A DNA stretch of 64,000 bases from Mycolicibacterium insubricum. Lineage in GTDB: Bacteria; Actinomycetota; Actinomycetes; Mycobacteriales; Mycobacteriaceae. The notes beneath the pieces were generated by a model. The model made no database searches, was not told where the DNA came from, and worked only from the letters and a program-made list of their open reading frames with translations. This document shows, one piece after another, positions 7,997-15,873 of this stretch. A program made the translations under genes and the position numbers. Where the stretch lies: NCBI RefSeq assembly GCF_010731615.1, contig NZ_AP022618.1:1426001-1490000 (forward strand). The letters are read 5' to 3'. How positions within the stretch are numbered: the first letter of the stretch is position 1; the number at the start of each line of letters is the position of its first letter.

Positions 7997-9517
7997 CTAC
8001 TTGAACGTCGGGATGACGAACTCGGCGCCATCCTTGATGCCCGACGGCCAGCGCTCGGTCACCGTCTTGACCTTGGTGTAGAACTGGATCGACGCCGTCC
8101 CGTACTGGTTGAGGTCGCCGAAGCCGGACCGCTTCCAACCGCCGAAGCTGTGGTAGGACACCGGCACCGGGATCGGCACGTTGACGCCGACCATGCCGAC
8201 CTGCACGCGGGAGACGAAGTCGCGGGCGGTGTCGCCGTCGCGGGTGAACACCGCCACGCCGTTGCCGTATTCGTGCTCGCTGGGCAGGCGCAGGGCCTCC
8301 TCGTAGTCCTCGGCCCGCACGATGCACAGCACCGGGCCGAAGATCTCGTCGGTGTAGATGGACATGTCGGGCCTGACGTGGTCGAACAGGGTCGGCCCGA
8401 GGAAGAAGCCCTTGGACAGGTCGTCGTCACCGAAGGTCAGGTCGTCGCTGCCGCGCTCCCGGCCGTCGACCACCAGCTCGGCGCCCGACGAGACGCCCTC
8501 GCCGATGTAGGTCAGCACCCGCTCGCGGGCGGCGCCGGTGACCAGCGGGCCGTAGTCGGCCTTGGGGTCCAGGCTGTGGCCCACCCGCAGCGCGGTGATC
8601 CGCTCGACCAGCCGGTTGCGCAGCCGGTTCGCGGTCTCCTCGCCGACGGGCACCGCGACGGAGATCGCCATGCAGCGCTCACCGGCGCTGCCGTAGCCGG
8701 CGCCGATCAGCGCGTCGACGGCCTGGTCCAGGTCGGCGTCGGGCATCACGATCATGTGGTTCTTGGCGCCGCCGAAGCATTGGGCCCGCTTGCCGTGGGC
8801 CGCGGCGCCGGAATAGATGTACTGGGCGATGTCGGAGCTGCCGACGAAGCCGATGGCCTTGATGTCGGGGTGCTCGATGATGGCGTCGACGGCTTCCTTG
8901 TCGCCGTTGACCACCTGCAGCACGCCCGGCGGCAGACCCGCCTCGAGGAACAGTTCGGCCAGCCGCAGCGGCACCGAGGGGTCACGCTCGGAGGGCTTGA
9001 GGATCAGCGCGTTGCCGCAGGCCAGCGCCGGTCCGGCCTTCCACAGCGGGATCATCGCCGGGAAGTTGAACGGGGTGATGCCGGCGACGACGCCCAGCGG
9101 CTGGCGGATCGAGTACACGTCGATGCCGGTGCCGGCCCCCTCGGTGAACTCGCCCTTGGACAGGTGCGGGATGCCGACGGCGAACTCGATGACCTCGATG
9201 CCGCGCTGGATGTCACCGTGGCTGTCGGCGACGGTCTTGCCGTGCTCTTTGGACAGCAGTTCGGCCAGCTCGTCGACGTTGGCGTTGACCAGCTCGATGA
9301 ACTTCATCAGCACCCGGGCGCGGCGTTGCGGGTTCCAGGCGGCCCAGCCCTTCTGCGCCTCGACCGCGGAGGCGACGGCGGCGTCCACGTCGGCGGCCGA
9401 GGCCAGCAGGACCTGGGCCGCAACTTCGCCGGTGCTCGGGTTGAGCACGTCGGCGGTGCGGGTGGAGGACAGGGTGGAGCGCTTGCCGTCGATGAAGTGC
9501 GGGATCTGGTTGGTCAT
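7997..9517 (-). CDS. mmsA: Methylmalonate-semialdehyde dehydrogenase (CoA-acylating)
   Basis: It converts methylmalonate semialdehyde, NAD and CoA to propionyl-CoA, CO2 and NADH, the last step of valine degradation, and also acts in inositol catabolism in some bacteria. The 506 residues carry the family motifs NFPAMIPLWK near 151-160, GFVGSSDIAQYIY near 223-235 and the nucleophile cysteine at 282 (GSAGERCMAI). The glutamate general base of ordinary aldehyde dehydrogenases is replaced in the FGGAKNHM segment, as expected for this CoA-dependent class. It heads the operon; a perfect palindrome lies 41 bases upstream. Confidence 0.95.
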   Translation of the reverse strand: MTNQIPHFIDGKRSTLSSTRTADVLNPSTGEVAAQVLLASAADVDAAVASAVEAQKGWAAWNPQRRARVLMKFIELVNANVDELAELLSKEHGKTVADSHGDIQRGIEVIEFAVGIPHLSKGEFTEGAGTGIDVYSIRQPLGVVAGITPFNFPAMIPLWKAGPALACGNALILKPSERDPSVPLRLAELFLEAGLPPGVLQVVNGDKEAVDAIIEHPDIKAIGFVGSSDIAQYIYSGAAAHGKRAQCFGGAKNHMIVMPDADLDQAVDALIGAGYGSAGERCMAISVAVPVGEETANRLRNRLVERITALRVGHSLDPKADYGPLVTGAARERVLTYIGEGVSSGAELVVDGRERGSDDLTFGDDDLSKGFFLGPTLFDHVRPDMSIYTDEIFGPVLCIVRAEDYEEALRLPSEHEYGNGVAVFTRDGDTARDFVSRVQVGMVGVNVPIPVPVSYHSFGGWKRSGFGDLNQYGTASIQFYTKVKTVTERWPSGIKDGAEFVIPTFK

Positions 9518-9558
9518 TTTCTTCCGTCCTGGCGAGTGTGTGCCGGGCCATGTGCAGG

Positions 9559-9578
9559 TTACTAGGATATCCTAGTAA
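9559..9578. promoter_or_regulatory. Perfect 20-bp palindromic operator upstream of mmsA
   Basis: TTACTAGGAT is followed directly by its exact complement ATCCTAGTAA. The site is 41 bases before the mmsA ATG, where a repressor would block transcription. TetR-type repressors of acyl-CoA genes often use such sites, but the regulator is not identifiable here. The 99-base gap holds no gene. Confidence 0.75.
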
Positions 9579-9616
9579 TTTAGTGGGATGGATGGCAAGA
9601 GTTGTCGGCGAAGTTT

Positions 9617-10363
9617 TCAGCGAGCGGTGAATTCCGCGAGCGCGCGGGTGTTCTCCGGCGCGCCGAGCAACTCATCCAGGCAGGCATCCTCGCGTTCGAG
9701 CGCGGCACGGATCCCGGCGAGACGAGGGGCCATCATGGTCCGCTTGACCGCGAGCAGGCTCGAAAGCGGAACTCCTGCCAGTACTTCGGCGTGCCGACGG
9801 GTCTCGGCGAGCAGATCGGTTGGCTCGGATATCCGCCAGGCCAGCCCCATCGCGTGCGCCTGCGAAGCGTCGATCCACTCCGAAGACAGCAGTATCCAGG
9901 CGGCGTTCTGACGGCCGACGAGAGCCGGTAGCAGGTAGGAGGAGGCCGCCTCGGGGGCCAGCCCGAGAGCGGTGAACGGACACTTCAGCCGAGCAGTGCG
10001 GGCCATGAAGACCAGATCGGCGAACCCGAGGATCGTGGCGCCGATACCGAGCCCGACGCCATTGACGGCGCAGATCAGCGGTTTGGAGAAGTCGGTCAGA
10101 ACCTCCATCAATCCGGTGAAGCCGTACCGGCCGGGCGTGAACCCGCTGCCCGAGGCGCGGGCCTGCAGCTCGTGCAAGTCGGTGCCGGCGCTGAACGCAC
10201 GCCCTGACCCGGTCAGGATGACGACGGACACGGTGTCGTCGGCCGCAGCGGCGAGAAATGCCTCGGCGGTCGCGTCGTAGAGCGCTTCGTTGAACGCGTT
10301 GAGAGCTTCGGGCCGGTCCAGCGTCAACGTGCGGACGCCGTTTCGGTCATCAACGCGGATCAT
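9617..10363 (-). CDS. Enoyl-CoA hydratase/isomerase family protein
   Basis: A 248-residue crotonase-fold protein. The oxyanion segments are visible: AFSAGTDLHELQA near residue 60 and NGVGLGIGATILGFADLVF near 102-120. LGLAPEAASSYLLP near 135 contains the glutamate position typical of hydratases and isomerases. The substrate cannot be read from sequence. The ATG overlaps the stop of the upstream LLM gene by four bases (ATGA), so it is translationally coupled and is the last gene of the large minus-strand unit that includes AtuA and the acyl-CoA carboxylase. Confidence 0.9.
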   Translation of the reverse strand: MIRVDDRNGVRTLTLDRPEALNAFNEALYDATAEAFLAAAADDTVSVVILTGSGRAFSAGTDLHELQARASGSGFTPGRYGFTGLMEVLTDFSKPLICAVNGVGLGIGATILGFADLVFMARTARLKCPFTALGLAPEAASSYLLPALVGRQNAAWILLSSEWIDASQAHAMGLAWRISEPTDLLAETRRHAEVLAGVPLSSLLAVKRTMMAPRLAGIRAALEREDACLDELLGAPENTRALAEFTAR

Positions 10364-11400
10364 GCTGGGGCTCCTAGGGATGCGATCGTGCGGATGTGTT
10401 CGGGACTGCGGGCCTTCACCACCACGGTGGTGACGCCGGCGGCCGCCCAGCGGGCGACCTCAGCCCGGGCGTGGTCGATGTTGCCGACGATCGCGGCGTC
10501 GTCGACCAGTTCGTCGGGGATGACGGTGGCGGCTTCGTCCTTGCGGCCGGAGCGGAACAGCCGGGTGACGTCGTCGACCACCTCGGCGTAACCCATCCGG
10601 CGGTACACGTCGGCGTGGAAATTGGTGTCCTCGGCACCCATGCCACCCATGTAGAGCGCCAAGAAGGGTTTGATGGCGGCCAGCACCGCGGGCCGGTCGT
10701 CGGTGACCACCACCTGCGCGGTCGCGCAGATCTCGAAGTCGGCGCGGCTGCGCCGGGCGCCCGGGCGGGCGAAGCCCTCGTCGAGCCATTCGTTGTACAT
10801 CGGTGCCAGCCGCGGGGAGTAGAAGATCGGCAGCCAGCCGTCGGCGATCTCGGCGGTCATCGCGATGTTCTTCGGCCCCTCCGCACCCAGCATGACCGGG
10901 ATGTCGGCGCGGAGTGGGTGGGTGATCGGCTTGAGTGGTTTGCCCAGGCCGGTGGCGCCCTCGCCGGTCAGCGGCAGCGGATAGTGCGGGCCGTCGCTGG
11001 TCACCGCGGCCTGCCGCGCCCACACCTGGCGCAGAATGGAAATGTATTCGCGGGTCCGGGCCAGCGGCTGGCCGAATTTCGCGCCGTACCAGCCCTCCAC
11101 CACCTGCGGCCCGGACACGCCCAGGCCCAGGATGTGCCGGCCACCGCTGAGGTGATCCAGGGTCAGGGCCGCCATTGCGCAGGCGGTCGGGGTGCGCGCG
11201 GACAGCTGCACCACCGAGGTGCCCAGCCGCAGCCGGGTGGTCTCCCGACCCCACCAGGCCAGCGGGGTGTAGGCGTCCGAACCCCACGCCTCGGCGGTGA
11301 AGACGGCATCGAAACCGGCGGCCTCGGCCGCGGCCACCAGTTCACCGTGATTGGTCGGCGGCTGCGCGCCCCAATAACCCAGCTGCAAAGCGAATTTCAT
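10360..11400 (-). CDS. LLM-class (probably F420-dependent) oxidoreductase
   Basis: A 346-residue luciferase-like TIM-barrel protein. It begins MKFALQLGYWG, typical of the family, then has GFDAVFTAEAWGSD, TTRLRLGTSVVQLSARTP and SGGRHILGLGVSGPQVVEGWYG, which line the flavin or F420 pocket. Mycobacterial members of this subgroup generally use coenzyme F420, but some use FMN, and sequence alone does not decide. Its ATG lies 29 bases after the stop of the acyl-CoA dehydrogenase and its end overlaps the hydratase start. Its role in the pathway is not known; a redox step on an acyl or isoprenoid intermediate is possible. Confidence 0.88.
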   Translation of the reverse strand: MKFALQLGYWGAQPPTNHGELVAAAEAAGFDAVFTAEAWGSDAYTPLAWWGRETTRLRLGTSVVQLSARTPTACAMAALTLDHLSGGRHILGLGVSGPQVVEGWYGAKFGQPLARTREYISILRQVWARQAAVTSDGPHYPLPLTGEGATGLGKPLKPITHPLRADIPVMLGAEGPKNIAMTAEIADGWLPIFYSPRLAPMYNEWLDEGFARPGARRSRADFEICATAQVVVTDDRPAVLAAIKPFLALYMGGMGAEDTNFHADVYRRMGYAEVVDDVTRLFRSGRKDEAATVIPDELVDDAAIVGNIDHARAEVARWAAAGVTTVVVKARSPEHIRTIASLGAPA

Positions 11401-11429
11401 GGATCTCCTAGCCGGTGGTGATCGATGGT

Positions 11430-12566
11430 TCAGTACGATCGGGGCAGGCCGAGGCTGTGCTGGGCGACGTAGTTGAGGATCATTTCCCGGCTGACCGGGG
11501 CGATCTGCAGGAGTCGGGCCAGGCCCCACTGCGGAAGTAGGCCGTATTCCTGCGAGATGCCGTTGCCGCCGTGCAGCTGAATCGCGCTGTCGACCGCGGC
11601 CACCGCGGCCTCGGCGGCGAAATACTTGGCGATATTGGAGGCTTCGCCCGCGGGTCGGCCCTGATCGTAGAGCCAGGCCGCCCGGGCGGTGGCCAGCGCG
11701 GCGAGATCGACGTCGATCTTCGCCTTCGCCAGCGGATGGGAGATCCCTTGGTGGGCACCGATTGCGGCTCCCCAGACCGTACGGGTGCGCGCGTATGCCG
11801 CACCTTGATCGATGGCGTGTCGGCCGACGCCGACGCACACCGCGGCACCGGTGATCCGCTCGGGATTGAGTCCGTCGAACACCTGGCGAAACCCCTCGTC
11901 TTTGGTTCCGACCAGACTCTCCGCCGGTACCCGGACATTGTCGAAATGCAGGGTGTATTGCTTTTCGGGCAGGCTGATGCCAACTGGCAGGCGGTGTTTG
12001 ACCAGCCCGGGGGCATCGGTGGGTACCAGAAACAGCGACAACCGCTCTTCTCCGGTGCGGGTGACCACGATCAGTGCGTCGGCTTCGTCGACACCGGAGA
12101 TGTAGTACTTGGTGCCGGTGATCAGGAAGTCGCTCCCGTCGGCGGTGGCGGTCGTGGTGATCCGGCGTGTGTTGGAGCCCGCGTCTGGCTCGGTGATGGC
12201 GAACACCACCTTGGTCTGTCCTGCCGCCATCCGGGGTAGCCAATGGGCCCGCTGCTGGGGACTGCCGTAGCGGGCCAGTAGCTCCCCGGATATGGCACTG
12301 GACACCAGCATCAGCAGCAGTGGGCACCCGCGAGCAGCCGTTTCCTCGCAGACGATGGCGAGTTCGGCCATCCCGGCGCCGCCACCGCCGTACTCCTCGG
12401 GGAAGTTGATTCCGATGAACCCGTGCTGGGCCAGCTCCAACCACAGCTCGGTGGTGGGCTGGTACGCGACGGCTCGTTTTGCGTAGTAACCCGGCCCGTA
12501 TTTGTCGGTGACCGCGGCGACGGCTGCGCGCAGATCGTGATGCTCGGGAGATTCTGAGAAGTCCAT
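11430..12566 (-). CDS. Acyl-CoA dehydrogenase
   Basis: A 378-residue FAD enzyme. It begins MDFSESPEHHDLRAAV, has the FAD and substrate segment FAITEPDAGSNTRRI near 130-145 with ITGTKYYISG, and ends with IQLHGGNGISQEYGLLPQW and SREMILNYVA. Acyl-CoA dehydrogenases of this operon type supply the alpha-beta double bond needed before carboxylation of a branched chain. By comparison with Pseudomonas Atu clusters it could act as a citronellyl-CoA dehydrogenase (AtuD role), but that is inference from neighbours. Three bases separate it from AtuA upstream. Confidence 0.88.
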   Translation of the reverse strand: MDFSESPEHHDLRAAVAAVTDKYGPGYYAKRAVAYQPTTELWLELAQHGFIGINFPEEYGGGGAGMAELAIVCEETAARGCPLLLMLVSSAISGELLARYGSPQQRAHWLPRMAAGQTKVVFAITEPDAGSNTRRITTTATADGSDFLITGTKYYISGVDEADALIVVTRTGEERLSLFLVPTDAPGLVKHRLPVGISLPEKQYTLHFDNVRVPAESLVGTKDEGFRQVFDGLNPERITGAAVCVGVGRHAIDQGAAYARTRTVWGAAIGAHQGISHPLAKAKIDVDLAALATARAAWLYDQGRPAGEASNIAKYFAAEAAVAAVDSAIQLHGGNGISQEYGLLPQWGLARLLQIAPVSREMILNYVAQHSLGLPRSY

Positions 12567-12569
12567 CGG

Positions 12570-14324
12570 CTACACCAGCTTGTCGGGGATGTCGGTGTGC
12601 AATGCGCGCAGGAACTCGCCCATGCTCTTGGCCTGCGCGTCCGGCCGGGTGCAGGACGCGACGCCCTCACCGAGGAATCCGACGACGACGAAGTTGAGCG
12701 CCCGCAGGTTGGCGAACTCGTACCGGTGCACCGGGTACCCGGCGGCTTCGCAAACCAGCTCGCGGAACTTCTCCACACTCAGATGCGACCGCAGCCACTC
12801 CCATCGTTCGTCGGTGTCGGCCCATAGGCCGATGTTGACGTTGCCGCCCTTGTCCCCGGACCGTGCGGCCACCACGGTGCCCAGGGCGCGCCGGCTCCTC
12901 GGGCCGAAGTCCTCCGGTTCCGGCGCCGGCTGCTCCACGTAGGGCACCGGCGGGGAGCACCGTGGCGGATGAGGGATCACCTCGCGGGAACCGTCACCGT
13001 GAACGACGACGTGCTCGACCGCCGCCGCCGGCACCAGAGTCGGCCAGTAAACCCCGAATTCGCTTGCCGAGGCGGGCGAGGTGGTGGTGTAGAAGCCCGG
13101 ATAGCCGGCCACGTAGAGCTCGATGACTGCGTTGGAGAAGGCGCGATCGACCTTCGCCCGGTCGCGGTCCTTCACTGTCACCCGCAGGTGCGCGGTGGCG
13201 TCGCTCATGCGGGTGGGGTCGGGCCGGTCGTAGCGCAGCAACTGCACCTCGAAGGAGTCGAATTGCTCGGTGCCACCCAGGATCTCGGTGAGTTCGTCGA
13301 TCGCCCAGGCGGCCTTCTCGTCAATGTCCAGACCGGTCAACGCCATCGTCATCGTGTTGCGGTAGCCGCCGACGTAGTTCATCGCGACCTTGAGAGTGTC
13401 CGGGGGAGGCGTGCCGGTGGTGCCGGACACCAGGACCCGGTCCGGTCCCGCCGACGCCACGCTCAGGGTGTCGAAGTGCGCCACCACATCCGGGTTGGCA
13501 TAGGCCGGTGTGGACACCTCGTAGAGCAGCTGGGCGGTCACCGTCCCCGGCGATACCAGCCCGCCCGATCCGGGTGGTTTGGTAATGACGAAGCTGCCGT
13601 CGTGGGCGAGTTCGGCGATCGGCGAGCCCGGGTAGCGCCGGTCGGTGATCTCGCTGAACCGTGAGTAGTTACCCCCGGTGGCCTGCGGACCGCATTCGAT
13701 GATGTGCCCGGCGGCGACCGCCCCGGCCAGCGCGTCGTAGTCGGTCCGGGACCAGCCGTGCCACCAGGCTCCCACCCCGACCACCAGCGCCGCGTCGGTG
13801 ACCCGACCGGTGACGACGACGTCGGCGCCGCCCGCCAGCGCGGCCGCGATACCCCAGCCGCCGAGGTAGGCGTTGGCCGAAACCGGTGTCACCTCGGCGA
13901 TGTCGAGTTCGGCGCCGGTATCCAGATGGGTGAAGGCAAGCCCGGCCGCGTGCAGGTCGTCGAGACTGGGCAGCAGATCGTCGCCTTCGACATGGGCGAC
14001 GTCGAGATCGACGTGCAGTTCGGCGGCGACGGTGCGGAGCTGCCTCGCCAGCCCCGCAGGGTTGAGCCCGCCGGCATTGACGACGATCTTGATGCCGCGC
14101 TGCGCGCAGGCCGCGGCGACGTCGCGAAACTGGGTCACGAAGGTCTGGGCGTAGCCGGTATCGGGATTCTTGTTGCGGGCCTTCCACAGGATCAGCATGG
14201 TCAGCTCGGCGAGGTAGTCGCCGGTGATGACGTCGATGTCGGCGTGTTCGACGAGGTCTTTCATCGCCGAGAGTCGATCACCGTAGAACCCGGAGGCATT
14301 GCCGATCCGAACCGGGCGCCTCAT
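12570..14324 (-). CDS. AtuA-family protein (acyclic terpene utilisation, DUF1446)
   Basis: A 584-residue protein whose N-terminus (RPVRIGNASGFYGDR, DVITGDYLAELTM) and glycine-rich SNAYLGGWGIAAALAGGADVVVTGRVTDAA region near 150-180 match the AtuA/DUF1446 family. In Pseudomonas, AtuA is needed for citronellol and geraniol growth, but its biochemical activity is unsettled. A C-terminal part (SGDKGGNVNIGLWA, near 515-528) is also family-typical. I took ATG at 14324, which overlaps the stop of the TIGR03084 gene by four bases; an upstream frame adds only shadow sequence. Its presence beside carboxylase, hydratase and dehydrogenase genes is the best clue that this unit handles a branched isoprenoid acid. 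Confidence 0.85.
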   Translation of the reverse strand: MRRPVRIGNASGFYGDRLSAMKDLVEHADIDVITGDYLAELTMLILWKARNKNPDTGYAQTFVTQFRDVAAACAQRGIKIVVNAGGLNPAGLARQLRTVAAELHVDLDVAHVEGDDLLPSLDDLHAAGLAFTHLDTGAELDIAEVTPVSANAYLGGWGIAAALAGGADVVVTGRVTDAALVVGVGAWWHGWSRTDYDALAGAVAAGHIIECGPQATGGNYSRFSEITDRRYPGSPIAELAHDGSFVITKPPGSGGLVSPGTVTAQLLYEVSTPAYANPDVVAHFDTLSVASAGPDRVLVSGTTGTPPPDTLKVAMNYVGGYRNTMTMALTGLDIDEKAAWAIDELTEILGGTEQFDSFEVQLLRYDRPDPTRMSDATAHLRVTVKDRDRAKVDRAFSNAVIELYVAGYPGFYTTTSPASASEFGVYWPTLVPAAAVEHVVVHGDGSREVIPHPPRCSPPVPYVEQPAPEPEDFGPRSRRALGTVVAARSGDKGGNVNIGLWADTDERWEWLRSHLSVEKFRELVCEAAGYPVHRYEFANLRALNFVVVGFLGEGVASCTRPDAQAKSMGEFLRALHTDIPDKLV

Positions 14325-15115
14325 CGCTGCACCGCCCCGGGGCTGCGACGGCTGGCGGCACCGGCGTACGCCTGGGCGATGTCGAGCCATCCGGTGGCAA
14401 CCGGACCCCTCACTGCCAGCCCGGTTTCGGTCCAGTGTCGGCGTTGGGTCACCACGAGGACGAAATCCTCGGCGTCGCCGGAGACGGTGTCATCGGCATC
14501 CGAGGGCCCCCATTCCCACTGTGCCCCGGACGGCGCGCGGAGTTCGATCCGTACCGGCTCCGTGGGCACATCGAGTCCGTGGTGGATGTGGGAGAACGCG
14601 AAGGTTGCCACTCCGAGGTGGGCGATGCTCCGCAGACCTGGACTGGCCGGGTGCGGCGTGTGAACGGTGTCGTAGATGTCGTGGCCGTGCGCCCAGGTTT
14701 CCATCAGCCGGGCGGTGGCGCAGGACGCTACGCTCATGTCCGGACCGAACCATGGAATCCGCCGCTTCGGGTCGTCGGTGCCGAGAGTTGCCAGCAGAGT
14801 GCGTCGTGCCTCGCGAAACCACTGCAACGATGCCATCGGGGCCAGTGACCGGTACTGCTCGGCGAGTCGGTCGGGAAAATCCATGCCGCCGGCAATCAGG
14901 GCGGCTGCCTGCGTGCCGAATTCATCGGGTCGGGTCAGGGCGAGGACGGCGGCGTCATCGAAGAACGCCAGGTGCGACACCTGGTCCTGAATGGACCAGC
15001 CGCGGGCGGGAGTCTCCAGCGCCCACCGATTGCCGTCCAGCCCCTGCAGTCGCCGGGTCAGCTCGTCGGATTCTGCCTGCAGGTCCGCCAGTAGCCGCGG
15101 GTAGTCGAGGCTCAT
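14321..15115 (-). CDS. TIGR03084-family protein (DinB/maleylpyruvate-isomerase-like fold)
   Basis: The 264-residue product has the actinobacterial pattern of the mycothiol-dependent isomerase-like group. The N-terminal helical domain contains WSIQDQVSHLAFFDD near 41-55 and ATARLMETWAHGHDIYD near 130-146, whose histidines are placed to bind a metal. A C-terminal domain follows. The family has no firmly known reaction; relatives act in mycothiol-dependent chemistry. The gene overlaps its neighbours at both ends (one base with the hydratase, four with atuA), so it is an integral member of the operon and probably contributes to the same pathway. Confidence 0.82.
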   Translation of the reverse strand: MSLDYPRLLADLQAESDELTRRLQGLDGNRWALETPARGWSIQDQVSHLAFFDDAAVLALTRPDEFGTQAAALIAGGMDFPDRLAEQYRSLAPMASLQWFREARRTLLATLGTDDPKRRIPWFGPDMSVASCATARLMETWAHGHDIYDTVHTPHPASPGLRSIAHLGVATFAFSHIHHGLDVPTEPVRIELRAPSGAQWEWGPSDADDTVSGDAEDFVLVVTQRRHWTETGLAVRGPVATGWLDIAQAYAGAASRRSPGAVQR

Positions 15116-15873
15116 TACACGCCCTTCCAGACGGGTTGTCGTTTGTCCTTGAAGGCCGACATGCCTTCCTGGGCGTCCTGGCTGAGATACACGGGAGCCC
15201 AGATGTTCTCGGCCCGGTCGAATGCCTCGCTGAGCGGGTACTCGGCGGTCAGGACGGCGGTCTTCTTGCCTGCTGCCACCGACAGCGGCGCGTTCGCGGC
15301 GATCCGTTCGGCGAGCCGCTGGGCGGCCTCCCGGAGGCCGGCGGGCTCGGCGAGTTGATTGACGAAACCGATCTGGTAGGCGCGCTCAGCCGACAGCGGC
15401 TCGCCGGTCAGCGCGAGTTCGGTGGCAACGCGCCGGGGAACCATCAACGGCAGCGGGGCCGCCCACGGCGATCCCCGACCGACCTTCACCTCGGTGATGC
15501 CGAACTGCGCGGTGGTGGCCGCGACGCAGAGATCACAGGTCTGAGCCAGCAGGAAGCCGCCGGCAAACGCCACGCCATTCACCGCGGCGATCGTCGGTTT
15601 GTCCACGGTGATGTTGCGGCCGAACTGCGGGACGAAGTCGACCGGGGGAATGGTCAGCTGGGACTCCGACATCTCCTTGAGGTCTCCGCCGGCGCAGAAC
15701 GCTTTGTCTCCGGCGCCGGTGAGAACCAGGACCTTGGCGCTGTCGTCGTCGTTGAACCTGCGGACACCGGCGAACAGCCCGTCGCGGACCGCCTTGTTCA
15801 GGCTGTTGCGCGCCTCCGGGCGGTTGATGGTCAGCCAGGCGATCTCGTTGTGAACCTGGTACGTCACGCTCAT
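15115..15873 (-). CDS. Enoyl-CoA hydratase/isomerase family protein
   Basis: A 252-residue crotonase. Oxyanion-hole segments are AFCAGGDLKEMSE near 59-70 and NGVAFAGGFLLAQTCDLCVA near 100-118, and the C-terminus ends FKDKRQPVWKG as in many full-length hydratases. After a geranyl-CoA or methylcrotonyl-CoA carboxylase the next step is hydration of the glutaconyl-CoA product, and this gene directly follows the carboxylase alpha gene (four-base overlap), so it may fill the AtuE or LiuC role. The substrate is an inference. Confidence 0.9.
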   Translation of the reverse strand: MSVTYQVHNEIAWLTINRPEARNSLNKAVRDGLFAGVRRFNDDDSAKVLVLTGAGDKAFCAGGDLKEMSESQLTIPPVDFVPQFGRNITVDKPTIAAVNGVAFAGGFLLAQTCDLCVAATTAQFGITEVKVGRGSPWAAPLPLMVPRRVATELALTGEPLSAERAYQIGFVNQLAEPAGLREAAQRLAERIAANAPLSVAAGKKTAVLTAEYPLSEAFDRAENIWAPVYLSQDAQEGMSAFKDKRQPVWKGV

